NCBI GenBank assembly: GCA_016177845.1
Contig: JACOUO010000030.1
Coordinates: 1 to 37,648, forward strand
Source: Deltaproteobacteria bacterium
Lineage (GTDB): Bacteria; Desulfobacterota; GWC2-55-46
Length of the DNA: 37,648 nucleotides
Reading direction: 5' to 3'
Shown here: piece after piece, positions 8,221-16,300 of the stretch
Numbering within the stretch: the stretch's first letter is position 1
Layout of the letters: every line of letters starts with the position of its first letter
Program-made: the position numbers and the translations under genes
Notes under the pieces: model-generated
Told to the model about the DNA's origin: nothing
The model's input: only the letters and a program-made list of their open reading frames with translations
Databases searched by the model: none

Positions 8221-9171
8221 CTATATGGTAGCCATCTTCTCCAGAAGGAGGTGTCCTGCCTTTGAAAAGCTGGGCTTTGAAAAGGCATCAGTCAACTCCC
8301 ACCTGCTAGTCCTTTTCAGGACTTCCTGGGCGAGCATATGGTTCATTGCGTGGCCCGACCTGTGTGCAATGATATGGCCGATGATAGGCGCACCGATAAG
8401 GGATATATCCCCCATCAGGTCAAGGACCTTATGCCTTACAAACTCATCAGGGTACCTGAGGCCGCCAGCATTAAGTATTTCGGTATCGCTTATTACTATG
8501 GCATTGTTTAAAGAGCCGCCTTTCGCAAGCCCGTTCGCCCTGAGCATCTCAATATCACGGAGAAAACCAAAGGTTCTGGCCTTCCCGACATCCTTCCTGA
8601 ACACATCCTTTGAAAACAGCTTTGAGAATTTCTGCTTCTTGAGGAAAGGATGGGAAAAATCAATGCTGTAGTCTATCGTGAACTCGTCCTCTTCTGAGGG
8701 CAGGAGAAGAACATACTTGTCACGGTCAGCAACCTTGATTGGCTTTTTTACAACAAGATACTTTTTAGGGGCACAGAGTATCTGAAGCCCGACTTCCTCA
8801 ATCATTTCAATAAATTGCAAGGCACTTCCGTCCATAATCGGGACTTCAGGCCCGTCAAGCTCAACAACTGCGTTATCAACTCCAAGCCCGTAAAAGGCTG
8901 CCATAAGATGTTCGATCGTTGAGATTGTAACCCCTTTTGAGCCAAGGGATGTGGCATAGCTCGTGGCTACAACATTGGCTGCTTCAGCCTTGATTACGGG
9001 AGAACCGGGAATATCCTTCCTTATAAAGGTAATTCCGGTATCTTCACCTGAAGGAATAATCCTTACCTTGACATCAGCCCCTGTATGGAGCCCAATGCCT
9101 GAGAACTCTATTCTGTTTTTAATGGTCTGCTGCATCTTCATGCTTCTATATTGAAGCAATATATGTGCCAT
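8221..9171 (-). CDS. lpxC: UDP-3-O-acyl-N-acetylglucosamine deacetylase
   Basis: LpxC is the zinc amidase that commits UDP-GlcNAc to lipid A synthesis in the cytoplasm. The 316-residue product shows IEFSGIGLHTG (21-31), the metal His in STIEHLMAAFYGLGVDN (H88), LDGPEVPIMDGSA, the second metal pair in RHKVLDLMGD, and the catalytic His in HRSGHAMNH. The frame opens at ATG 9171, but most LpxC proteins begin near MQQTIKNRIEF, so the true start may be an internal ATG about 10-12 codons later. Neither has a strong ribosome binding site. A TATAAT at 9232-9227 upstream lacks a convincing -35. It is a strong marker of a lipid A-bearing Gram-negative cell. Confidence 0.96.
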   Translation of the reverse strand: MAHILLQYRSMKMQQTIKNRIEFSGIGLHTGADVKVRIIPSGEDTGITFIRKDIPGSPVIKAEAANVVATSYATSLGSKGVTISTIEHLMAAFYGLGVDNAVVELDGPEVPIMDGSALQFIEMIEEVGLQILCAPKKYLVVKKPIKVADRDKYVLLLPSEEDEFTIDYSIDFSHPFLKKQKFSKLFSKDVFRKDVGKARTFGFLRDIEMLRANGLAKGGSLNNAIVISDTEILNAGGLRYPDEFVRHKVLDLMGDISLIGAPIIGHIIAHRSGHAMNHMLAQEVLKRTSRWELTDAFSKPSFSKAGHLLLEKMATI

Positions 9172-9271
9172 ATTCCAATCCTATTAAAATCAGATAGTTA
9201 GCTATTGAACAGGTTTCCAACTGTGTATTATAAATGCCACACGGAATAGGAAAGTCTCTTTTTTACAACAA

Positions 9272-9475
9272 TCAGCGGCGGAAGATGTAGAAAATCACAG
9301 AAAGAATGATGCTTACTATTATTGAAGTGGCCAGAGGAAAGTAGAAGGTAAAATTATCTCTTTTAATATAAATATCCCCGGGGAGCTTCCCAAGGAACGG
9401 TATTTTAGGCGCAACCATGAAAACAAGCCCAATTATTACAATGATTATACCTATTATTACAAGCGACTTGCCCAT
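9272..9475 (-). CDS. DUF2905 family small membrane protein
   Basis: This 67-residue protein has two membrane helices (5-25 and 45-65) separated by PKIPFLGKLPGDIYIKRDNF, the conserved loop of the DUF2905 family. Its function is unknown. The ATG has AGGAG 11 bases upstream and lies 23 bases from a strong -10 box. It precedes lpxC by 100 bases without an intervening terminator, so some lpxC transcription may begin here. It is the last host gene before the phage-like cluster. Confidence 0.88.
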   Translation of the reverse strand: MGKSLVIIGIIIVIIGLVFMVAPKIPFLGKLPGDIYIKRDNFTFYFPLATSIIVSIILSVIFYIFRR

Positions 9476-9497
9476 GAAACAACAAACTCCTAAAACA

Positions 9498-9527
9498 ATT
9501 ATAGGCTTCGATTTCCAAATATGTCAA
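9498..9527 (-). promoter_or_regulatory. promoter of the DUF2905 gene (and possibly lpxC)
   Basis: A perfect TTGACA (9527-9522) and TATAAT (9503-9498) are spaced by 18 bases on the minus strand, with the -10 box only about 23 bases from the ATG. It lies between the phage-cluster terminator and the host gene, so the host gene is transcriptionally independent of the phage cluster. Confidence 0.85.
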
Positions 9528-9635
9528 ATAACCCATACTGAATACATTTTTTATACAGGAATAAGCCTCGATTGGCAAGGGCAGAAAAAAGACTGTACGC
9601 CTCAAAGAGAGTTGATTAAGTATATCGGCATCTTT

Positions 9636-9665
9636 AAAAAAGCGGGCTTTTGGCCCGCTTTTTTT
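9636..9665 (-). terminator. terminator at the downstream end of the phage-like cluster
   Basis: GCGGGC (9642-9647) pairs with GCCCGC (9653-9658), extended by an A-run on one side and a T-run on the other, so it can work in both directions. It begins at the stop codon of the holin-like gene and closes the late operon. Confidence 0.88.
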
Positions 9666-10089
9666 ATTTACCCCAAACTATTCCTGCCGCTTTCTCAATC
9701 GACCTGCCGCCAAAGTAGAATATGATTACCGTCTGCATGATTTCCTTGTGTATATCAGTTAAAGGAATCTGCGGATAACCGAGATACGGGGCAAATATTG
9801 TCCACGAAAAGATAGCCAGCATCAGAAAAGACCATATGGGCCTGTGCGTAACTGTCAACACCCTTGTCCAACCCAAAGCGCCTTCCGATTCCTTTGCCGC
9901 CAGTTCCCTTGCCCCCTGAAAGCTCGAGGCTACGGTCTTATATTCCTCAACGGCAAGCCTTTGACCTTCAAGCCTCATCTCTTCACGTTCTTTTTCACTT
10001 AATGAAGCCGGCAGATATCTATCCGAAAGCCTGTCGATCACCTTACCGACAGTACTCTGCAGTACATCCCCGATTATTGGTGTAGCCAT
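9664..10089 (-). CDS. 3-TM holin-like protein
   Basis: This protein of about 141 residues has an amphipathic N-terminal segment (1-25), a charged central region (32-75) and two or three membrane helices near the C-terminus (about 85-100, 105-112, 118-132). The layout, with THRPIWSF before the first helix, resembles the 3-TM holin family first named from gene transfer agents. That assignment is by pattern only. The start chosen is ATG 10089, six bases after AAGGAG. A longer upstream frame lacks such a site. It follows the M15 endolysin and ends at the cluster terminator, as expected for a lysis gene. Confidence 0.7.
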   Translation of the reverse strand: MATPIIGDVLQSTVGKVIDRLSDRYLPASLSEKEREEMRLEGQRLAVEEYKTVASSFQGARELAAKESEGALGWTRVLTVTHRPIWSFLMLAIFSWTIFAPYLGYPQIPLTDIHKEIMQTVIIFYFGGRSIEKAAGIVWGK

Positions 10090-10100
10090 CTTAAACTCCT

Positions 10101-10460
10101 TTACTCGCCGCACTCGAAATGATTTGAATCCCAGCCTACTTCTTTCGTGTAGTTCTCAGGACTTACCCCAAACCTTCCTCCCCATCTGCCCCCCAGCTGC
10201 TCCCACCTCTCTCCAAGCATTTTGTACTTCTCCTTATCGGTGAGATAGACTCCGTTCCTGAAGAGGTTGAAATCAACGGCAAGCCTGTCCCTGTGCTTTG
10301 AGTTCATTGTCTTGCTGCGGCCCGACTCCACATAGATCCTCTGCTGTTCCTCTGTCCTGTACGCCTCTCCAAATGTCAGTTCGTATCCATTGCCATAAGC
10401 GAACTGCACAAGCTCAGCTATCATCAGAGGAAATTTTCTCTGCTTCTCTCCTAAAGACAT
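10101..10460 (-). CDS. M15-family peptidoglycan peptidase (endolysin)
   Basis: This 119-residue enzyme has the M15 metallopeptidase pattern. EAYRT is followed by SKHRDRLAVDFN, with zinc ligands H56 and D63, and WDSNHFE supplies H114. Phage M15 enzymes cut the L-Ala-D-Glu or D-Ala links of peptidoglycan to release particles. Two in-frame ATGs exist. The one at 10460 has GGAG six bases upstream, while the one at 10472 overlaps the upstream stop and has no site, so 10460 is preferred. No signal peptide is seen, so it would need a holin. The flanking membrane proteins fit that role. Confidence 0.87.
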   Translation of the reverse strand: MSLGEKQRKFPLMIAELVQFAYGNGYELTFGEAYRTEEQQRIYVESGRSKTMNSKHRDRLAVDFNLFRNGVYLTDKEKYKMLGERWEQLGGRWGGRFGVSPENYTKEVGWDSNHFECGE

Positions 10461-10471
10461 CTCAGACTCCA

Positions 10472-10696
10472 TTATTTAAAAGTAAGGTGCCCTATCAAAT
10501 AGATATAGGCATCTTTTATAATCCAGAGCGCGAGCGCTCCGCATAACCACAGAAAGGCCTTTACGGCGTTCTTTTTTGTCCTGATCAGGTCTTTTACAGC
10601 CTCCTGCTCCTCTTGCGAGAGGCTGCATGCACCCTGTATCTTTACCAGCCGCTCTGCAATGAGTACGGCCACTGTCTCAAGTTCTTTTTCATTCAT
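10472..10696 (-). CDS. small one-TM protein of the lysis cassette (holin-like)
   Basis: This 74-residue protein has an acidic N-terminal helix and one hydrophobic helix (about 47-68: AFLWLCGALALWIIKDAYIY). The start is ATG after AGGATTACCC. It lies directly upstream of the M15 endolysin, with a one-base overlap to that frame's first ATG. The size, single helix and position suggest a second holin or an antiholin, but no family signature proves it. Confidence 0.6.
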   Translation of the reverse strand: MNEKELETVAVLIAERLVKIQGACSLSQEEQEAVKDLIRTKKNAVKAFLWLCGALALWIIKDAYIYLIGHLTFK

Positions 10697-10725
10697 TGGG
10701 TAATCCTAATTCAAGGTGCGCCGGC

Positions 10726-11076
10726 TCAGGCCTTGCGTTCAAGACCCCTTATTTTCATTCCGAAAGGCAGCGATAATCCCTGCGGAGGGATTATATCCAG
10801 TGTTAGATCTGCTTTAAAATTATTCATGATATACTCAGCCCTGTCGATATGCACCATAACAGGCTGTTGCGTTGCAGGGTCGATTGCAGCCTTATCTCCG
10901 CTGCCTGCTTCCACTTCCATTGCCGTAACTGTGTCGACATTTATTCTTGCCTGCTCGCATCCGAAAGGGATCTGCTCATAGCGGACAAGAGGCAAACTGC
11001 TCTGTATTGGCAGAGTATCCGCGCAGTAGCAGGCCATTATATTTCCATTTGAATCATGCAGCACTTCTATAAACAT
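10726..11076 (-). CDS. hypothetical phage protein
   Basis: This 116-residue protein starts at ATG after TTAGGAGGAATCGA, a strong ribosome binding site. The sequence opens with a beta-rich stretch (MFIEVLHDSNGNIMACYCAD) and has no membrane helix. I do not recognise the family. It lies between a fibre-like gene and the lysis cassette with short gaps, so it is a late gene, probably a minor tail or fibre-associated protein. Confidence 0.7.
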   Translation of the reverse strand: MFIEVLHDSNGNIMACYCADTLPIQSSLPLVRYEQIPFGCEQARINVDTVTAMEVEAGSGDKAAIDPATQQPVMVHIDRAEYIMNNFKADLTLDIIPPQGLSLPFGMKIRGLERKA

Positions 11077-11086
11077 TCGATTCCTC

Positions 11087-11566
11087 CTAATTTGTATGGT
11101 ACTGCCAGGTTACTGTCACACTGCCGTCAACAGTCGACCCGTTCAGATTGAAATACTGGCCTGAAGGCGAAATGCCCGACCAGCTTGCAGCAAAGCTTAT
11201 TGGATTACTAACATTAGTGCCTGTAATCTTTGGAAAGTGCGCGTAATCGTCTCCCATTGACACATAGAGATTTCCCGACCAAGGCCCGGTGATCACATAA
11301 CTGCCCTGAGCCAACTTAAGTTTAGCCAGCGTCACATTCGCATCCGCAAGTTTGGCTGTGATTACGACACCATCAGCCAAAACCACGCTTTTACTGTTTA
11401 TGCCGTCGTGGTCATGGTCCTGCGCCGGTGTGAAGCTATTTCCAACCCACTCCTTTAGGTGGACAAGATTCTGCCGTATGCCTTCCATGAGTGTGGAGTC
11501 TATCGGGCTTTCAGCGTCTGTCTGCGAAGCAAGAATGCTGTTCCATAAATATGTAGGGCCTGCCAT
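11087..11566 (-). CDS. putative tail fibre / minor structural protein
   Basis: This 159-residue protein starts after GGAGGTTTTTAA. An N-terminal helical part (1-45) is followed by FTPAQDHDHDGINSKSV, a His/Asp-rich linker often seen in phage fibre proteins. A Ser/Gly-rich beta C-terminus follows, with NGSTVDGSVTVTWQYHTN at the end. It follows the tail hub gene and would be a small fibre or tip protein. The function is inferred from position and composition only. Confidence 0.68.
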   Translation of the reverse strand: MAGPTYLWNSILASQTDAESPIDSTLMEGIRQNLVHLKEWVGNSFTPAQDHDHDGINSKSVVLADGVVITAKLADANVTLAKLKLAQGSYVITGPWSGNLYVSMGDDYAHFPKITGTNVSNPISFAASWSGISPSGQYFNLNGSTVDGSVTVTWQYHTN

Positions 11567-11589
11567 TTAAAAACCTCCGTCTTAAAAGA

Positions 11590-13320
11590 TTACCAGATTA
11601 AATAACCGTCTTCCGTGCCGTTGTTGACCTTTCCTGCCGCGCTGCTTACGAAAGCAAACTCTTTTTGAGTAACTGATGCAGCAGTATAATCAGGCGTGCC
11701 GGAAGGAGAGATAAAACCATATCTCCTGTACATCTTTGTTTCTATCGCTTCGATGCTGATCTTATTATTTGTGAAGTCAGGCCTGACGCTTGTGATCATC
11801 ACGCGTTCTTTCTGCCATGAGCCAACCCCTTTTTCAAAGGCTTCGGAGGTGGTGATATCCTTTAAATCCGTAGGCTTTATAAAACGCGAATCATAGGCAA
11901 CATTATTAATATCTATCTCAAGCGATACTGTTGCCGCGGGTTGGCAATACCTGTTCAGAAGCTTTGAAGCAAGCGCTATTGCCGATTCTTCGCCCTTAAT
12001 TAAAGTGAACACTATGCTATCCGACGCGTCAAATAAAGGCAGTTCCGCTGTTGTGGCTATTACCCTTATATATTTCGTCTTATCAGCATCGAAGAGTTGG
12101 TACTTGCCGTCCTTTGATAAGACCACAACTTCGCCAATGCTCCCGTTAGGCGCTGTCCACTGGAGAGTATTTGCGGCTTTGTTAAAGGTAATCGTGCCTG
12201 AACCCGTCCCATTTGTCCTTGATGCGTGATATATTTTGATGCCCGTCAGATTGACCGGCAGAGTATATGTGCGGGTCCTGATCCATTTGCTCTTTATTGT
12301 CTTTGTGCTTATCTCATTCCATTGAGACACATCCTGAGACGCCGTATCCGCGGCTATTACGGCAGCCTCAAAATTCGACTCTTTTTCATCGCCCGACTCA
12401 TCGTAATCAAAGTACACGATAATCCGATTATAAAAATTATCTTTGTACCCGCTTTTCATACTCAAAGAGCCGTCAAGAATATTGTGATTCTCCGTCCATT
12501 CCTCCACCGATTGCCCGGGGACAGGCGGGGCAAAGACTTTAAAGGTAATTTTCTCGCCGTCATGCACAATGAATGAATTGGTCTCTATCTGCAGCTCATT
12601 AAGGTACTCATTAGCTTCTTTCGGCTCTGTTATGATCCTGTCGAATAACCAGCCGCTCAGCCACAGGTCTCGCTCAGCCGTAAACGCTGACATATCAATA
12701 TACGCCGCATCTATTCCAAGCTGGTTTGAGAGCATATCCATTATGATGTCTACAGGGTTCATATTCCTGTAGTCGAGATACTGCGTCCCTGACGCATTCT
12801 CTACAGGGATTTTTGTTGACCCGTCCTTCAGGTCATCTGCTACCGTTATTGTAAGCTCATCACCTTTTCTGGACCAATCAAGTATCTTTCCGGTAAATGT
12901 CGGCGCGTAATCCAGATAAGTAAATCCAGGAGCTATAAAACCGTCTTTCCTGACTACCCTACGGTTTTTCAGGAACTCATCATTGATTAATTTTTTAAAG
13001 CTTTCCCTTCCTGTGACCACAAAGCTCTGCTGGCCTCTTGTGGAATATCCGCTTTTTGTATCAACCTTATTCTGGAGAGATGATACGGATTTTAGTACCG
13101 GCCGTATATTGAAGGCTTCCAGTTGGTCGCTCCCGACAGCGAATATTCCACCTGCAACGCAAGATCCATCAGCCCTGAAAGCAGTTCCCGGGAATCCGTT
13201 ATTCCTGTGATAACCGAAACAAATAACTCCGCTGTCGAGTTCAGCCTCAATTATTACATTGGGCGTATTTACGGCTTTCTTAATTTCATCGAGGTATTTT
13301 TGTGTAAGCGCAATGGCCAT
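11590..13320 (-). CDS. putative tail hub / receptor-binding tail protein
   Basis: This 576-residue protein starts ALTQKYLDEIKKAVNTPNVI and continues with beta-rich repeats typical of siphovirus distal tail or tail-associated proteins: RGQQSFVVTGRE, TYLDYAPTFTGKILDW, and a long loop with ITEPKEANEYLNELQIETNS. The central part resembles the hub proteins that close the tail tube and carry the fibres, although no catalytic motif is visible. It lies downstream of the tailspike gene and upstream of the fibre gene. The family assignment is by context and overall pattern, not by a signature. Confidence 0.65.
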   Translation of the reverse strand: MAIALTQKYLDEIKKAVNTPNVIIEAELDSGVICFGYHRNNGFPGTAFRADGSCVAGGIFAVGSDQLEAFNIRPVLKSVSSLQNKVDTKSGYSTRGQQSFVVTGRESFKKLINDEFLKNRRVVRKDGFIAPGFTYLDYAPTFTGKILDWSRKGDELTITVADDLKDGSTKIPVENASGTQYLDYRNMNPVDIIMDMLSNQLGIDAAYIDMSAFTAERDLWLSGWLFDRIITEPKEANEYLNELQIETNSFIVHDGEKITFKVFAPPVPGQSVEEWTENHNILDGSLSMKSGYKDNFYNRIIVYFDYDESGDEKESNFEAAVIAADTASQDVSQWNEISTKTIKSKWIRTRTYTLPVNLTGIKIYHASRTNGTGSGTITFNKAANTLQWTAPNGSIGEVVVLSKDGKYQLFDADKTKYIRVIATTAELPLFDASDSIVFTLIKGEESAIALASKLLNRYCQPAATVSLEIDINNVAYDSRFIKPTDLKDITTSEAFEKGVGSWQKERVMITSVRPDFTNNKISIEAIETKMYRRYGFISPSGTPDYTAASVTQKEFAFVSSAAGKVNNGTEDGYLIW

Positions 13321-13380
13321 TTCATAATCCGTCTAATTTAGAATTTGCTTCATTTGTATTTCAAAGTTGAACAAAGCTAT

Positions 13381-15312
13381 TTAAGCCTTGGCATAATAAG
13401 GGAGCACATATTCACTTCCAGCTATCCTCAAAGTTACATAGCCTGTCGGGTTGGCAGGCAAAGCGGCAGCGCTTCCGGCAAACCCTACCGTAGTCTGCGT
13501 AGAACCAAATCCTGCGCTTGTCCCATCGGTATCTGATATAGGCGCGGAATTCTTTTTCAGGAGCTTACCATCGGCATCAACCCAGGTATAAGTTCCGTCA
13601 TACCTGAAAACCCCTCCGTTCCATGTGCCGTCTACTTTTATGCTGTCGCCTGTCTCCGCCTGCAGCAGGTTGGCAGCTCCTCTATAAATACCCGCGTCTC
13701 CTGCGGCAGTGCCATCGCCTAATATTATTCCTCTCGGGGTTATTGCCAGTCTTGGGTAGGCTTCTCCTGTTACAAAATACTTCATGAGCTGGGTGGTTGA
13801 GGCAGCCCCTGTAAGTTCCAAACTCGCAAGTCGCGCTTTTTTAGAGCCTGCCCTTGCTATGCAGGAGTAAGCCGTGGAAGGGTATGCCCCGTTTTCATCC
13901 ACGATTAGACCATCAGGAGTGGTCACGGTTGTCTGTCCCGCGTCCATCTCCAGATAGACATCTCCTGAGGTTGAGTTCTGCTCAACAAGGGCATAATCGC
14001 CCGGCCTGTCAGGATTTACGGAAAGAGCCGCAGAGGTCATCAGGACTTTATCAATGAATGTCCTTAAGCCTTTATTCCGCAGGAGCCTTCTGAAGTGCCC
14101 GTTCTGAGGGTAGCGGATATTATGGAAGGCTATGCCATTACAGTTATTTGAAAGTATGTCTATGAGCGGGATCTGCCTTATGCCATTGGCGGTTACGGTT
14201 GCCGAGTCAATTGATTCGAACCAGCAGTCATTAAGCATATTGGCATAGGCGCGTTCAATGGTGAGCTCGCTTCCCTTGAAAGATTGCTGGAAGGCCGTGC
14301 CGTAGAACCTGTTTCCGTTGGATCTCTCTATATATCCGCCGTAGTCGTTTCTACTGAAGACACTCTTGACTAAAACCATGTCCGTACAGCTTAAGGAATC
14401 CCTGTTGTACGACATGGCAAGCCCCATCTCGTTGTACGCAACATCAGCATTTGATACAATTCCCTGCTGTGCCATGTGCAGGCTAAGCCCAACCGCAAGA
14501 TGAGAGATTGCCCCATTGGTCACTGTAGCCGTGGCAGGCCTTGACACTGTTATGTTTGTGCCTGATATGGCTGTAATGCAGTACCAACCATCAAGACCGG
14601 TTATCTTTATGAACTCATTAACAAACATTCCAACAGCGGATGAAACTGTAAGGGCCGTTGTGCCTGAAGTAATAGAGCCTGTGGCAGTGCCATTGGCAAA
14701 GGGCCGTCCCGTTACCCTGTAAATCCTTGGGTTGCGTATATCGATAAACTGAGTAGTCTCGGCGAGTATTCCTGCCGCGGCCTTATCCGCACCGTCAAAA
14801 GTAGGATTTTCAAGGATTATATTGCCCTGTCCGTACGAGGCCACTACGGGCTCGCTGTTGCCATTGGAAGGGGTTCTGAGCATAATCATTCCTGTAGTAC
14901 CTGCGACAAGCATTGCGCCCCTGTTGAACTCAAGATGAGTGCCGAGATATGTGATGAGCCCTGTATTTATCAGATATCTGCCTTTCGGAAAATATACGGT
15001 CGGCTGTCCGTTTACCCTGCCGAAGTATGCGCCTCCAAGGGCTGGGGAAATAGCTTCCTGATAGGTTCTTGCCAAATCTATTGCGGCCTGAATCGCCGTT
15101 GAGGAATCCGCAACTCCTGTCGGGTCTGCCCCAAAGTCAGCATGAGTTACATCTATTCTCGGTAATCTTGTTTTAATATTATCTGCGTTTATGATTGTAT
15201 GGGTTCCGTCATTATCATGTTCGACAAGTGAGAGCCTGTTGAGCGTATCGGGAAGCCCCGGGTGCCCAGCTCCTACCATTTTCTCAGTATATTGAATTCT
15301 CTGGTCAGTCAT
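13381..15312 (-). CDS. tailspike with pectate-lyase-type beta-helix
   Basis: This 643-residue protein has a short particle-binding N-terminus, then VTHADFGADPTGVADSSTA (55-73), the classical entry motif of the pectate lyase 3 / tailspike beta-helix superfamily. The region to about residue 430 repeats short beta turns such as GNIILENPTFDG and FIDIRNPRIYRV. A C-terminal part (540-643) with repeated GTWNGGVFRYDGTYTWV is trimer-like. Such spikes often bind or cleave surface polysaccharide, but active-site acids cannot be assigned from sequence. An insert near 213-273 resembles a module in the spike at 22693-24831. The start follows AAGGAGCATAA. Confidence 0.85.
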   Translation of the reverse strand: MTDQRIQYTEKMVGAGHPGLPDTLNRLSLVEHDNDGTHTIINADNIKTRLPRIDVTHADFGADPTGVADSSTAIQAAIDLARTYQEAISPALGGAYFGRVNGQPTVYFPKGRYLINTGLITYLGTHLEFNRGAMLVAGTTGMIMLRTPSNGNSEPVVASYGQGNIILENPTFDGADKAAAGILAETTQFIDIRNPRIYRVTGRPFANGTATGSITSGTTALTVSSAVGMFVNEFIKITGLDGWYCITAISGTNITVSRPATATVTNGAISHLAVGLSLHMAQQGIVSNADVAYNEMGLAMSYNRDSLSCTDMVLVKSVFSRNDYGGYIERSNGNRFYGTAFQQSFKGSELTIERAYANMLNDCWFESIDSATVTANGIRQIPLIDILSNNCNGIAFHNIRYPQNGHFRRLLRNKGLRTFIDKVLMTSAALSVNPDRPGDYALVEQNSTSGDVYLEMDAGQTTVTTPDGLIVDENGAYPSTAYSCIARAGSKKARLASLELTGAASTTQLMKYFVTGEAYPRLAITPRGIILGDGTAAGDAGIYRGAANLLQAETGDSIKVDGTWNGGVFRYDGTYTWVDADGKLLKKNSAPISDTDGTSAGFGSTQTTVGFAGSAAALPANPTGYVTLRIAGSEYVLPYYAKA

Positions 15313-15336
15313 TTATGCTCCTTTTAGTGCCTTCTA

Positions 15337-16119
15337 TTATTCCTTGCGGCCTGTAAGCCGCAGAGTTATATCTCTATAGACTCCCCCGTTTTTGAAGGGG
15401 TTTGAGAATTTTGTATCAGGCCTCATCAGAAAGACATCTTCAGGATTATTTGCCGTATCCCAGGCAACAAAGAAATTTTTTAAACCGCTTGTATCCCACC
15501 AGTTTTTCACCTTTTGATAAAGCTCGGCATCAGCATCATTAAAGGCGATGCTCATGGACCTCTCTACATATTTATTATGGATACCTGCGATATAGCCGCT
15601 GTAGCTTAAGTTAACGCTCGCCTTGGCGTCCTGCTCATGCGGGTCAAAACCTACGGTTGCATAGTCAAGCTCTGTCTTATTTCCCCAGATGCATATGGCT
15701 ATGAAGACAGCCTCACTGATATTGGTAATCTTCAGCCGCCAATACCTGCTGGCAAGCGCGCCTGAAAATTCCTTCAAGATCACAGAGTCAGCTGTCGGAG
15801 AAAATGGAGTGAATGCGTCATTTATATCCGAAATGAAATTATCACTTGAATACTGAAGGGCAATAGCCGCTCCGCAGGATTTAAGATTATGTCCGATTAC
15901 CGCGAGGTAATCGGCAGATTTCAGATTACCCTCTCCCGCGTCATATGTTATGTACTGCGGGCTTACGGCATTTTCAGACCTCCAGCAATTTGTCTCAAGC
16001 ATATTAAACAGGTAATGCACATCATAATCGCCAAGCCCTGTCGTAGACGCTGTAAGAGAGGAGTTGCTGCTGCCAAGCATTGTCTCCCAAAAAAATTTTA
16101 TCTTAGCCCATGTAGCCAT
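15337..16119 (-). CDS. putative distal tail protein
   Basis: This 260-residue protein is rich in beta strands, with a discoidin-like middle section (about 60-135: SADYLAVIGHNLKSCGAAI, then SRYWRLKI) and a C-terminus ending YRDITLRLTGRKE. It starts at ATG after GCAGGAGTTATGA. It follows the tape measure gene, apart from the lipoprotein insertion, and precedes the tailspike, the usual place of the distal tail protein that ends the tube. The function is inferred from order. Confidence 0.65.
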   Translation of the reverse strand: MATWAKIKFFWETMLGSSNSSLTASTTGLGDYDVHYLFNMLETNCWRSENAVSPQYITYDAGEGNLKSADYLAVIGHNLKSCGAAIALQYSSDNFISDINDAFTPFSPTADSVILKEFSGALASRYWRLKITNISEAVFIAICIWGNKTELDYATVGFDPHEQDAKASVNLSYSGYIAGIHNKYVERSMSIAFNDADAELYQKVKNWWDTSGLKNFFVAWDTANNPEDVFLMRPDTKFSNPFKNGGVYRDITLRLTGRKE

Positions 16120-16300
16120 TCATAACTCCTGCCTGTTCTATTTTAAAAAAATAAGCTCACTTGCCTGAAAAAGGGCAGACCTCTCCCATTAATGCGTAAA
16201 TAGCATTTTTAGAAGCCTTATTCGATTTTGACGATTTTCAACAGAGTGCGGTCTCAGCCCTCAATGCATCCTTAATTGAGAACCGGTCTATAACTTCAAT

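Noticed and set aside
7733-8671. 312-codon open frame on the plus strand
   Set aside because: It is antisense to phoH, the intergenic gap and lpxC, crosses a promoter and terminator, and resembles no protein family.
9227-9232. TATAAT upstream of lpxC as a promoter
   Set aside because: No acceptable -35 box lies 16-18 bases upstream, so I did not list it as a promoter.
9501-9578. imperfect direct repeat, ATAGGCTTCGATTTCCAA and ATAAGCCTCGATTGGCAA, 60 bases apart
   Set aside because: Only about 13 of 18 positions match. The first copy overlaps the DUF2905 promoter, and chance similarity cannot be excluded.
9480-9660. att-site direct repeats at the cluster edges
   Set aside because: I compared the left gap (9476-9660) with the right gap (32332-32704) by eye and found no shared word long enough for an att core. 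A tRNA 3' end is also absent at either junction.
16120-16300. terminator or promoter after the lipoprotein gene
   Set aside because: Only short stems (5-6 bp) without T-runs and poor -35/-10 pairs are present.
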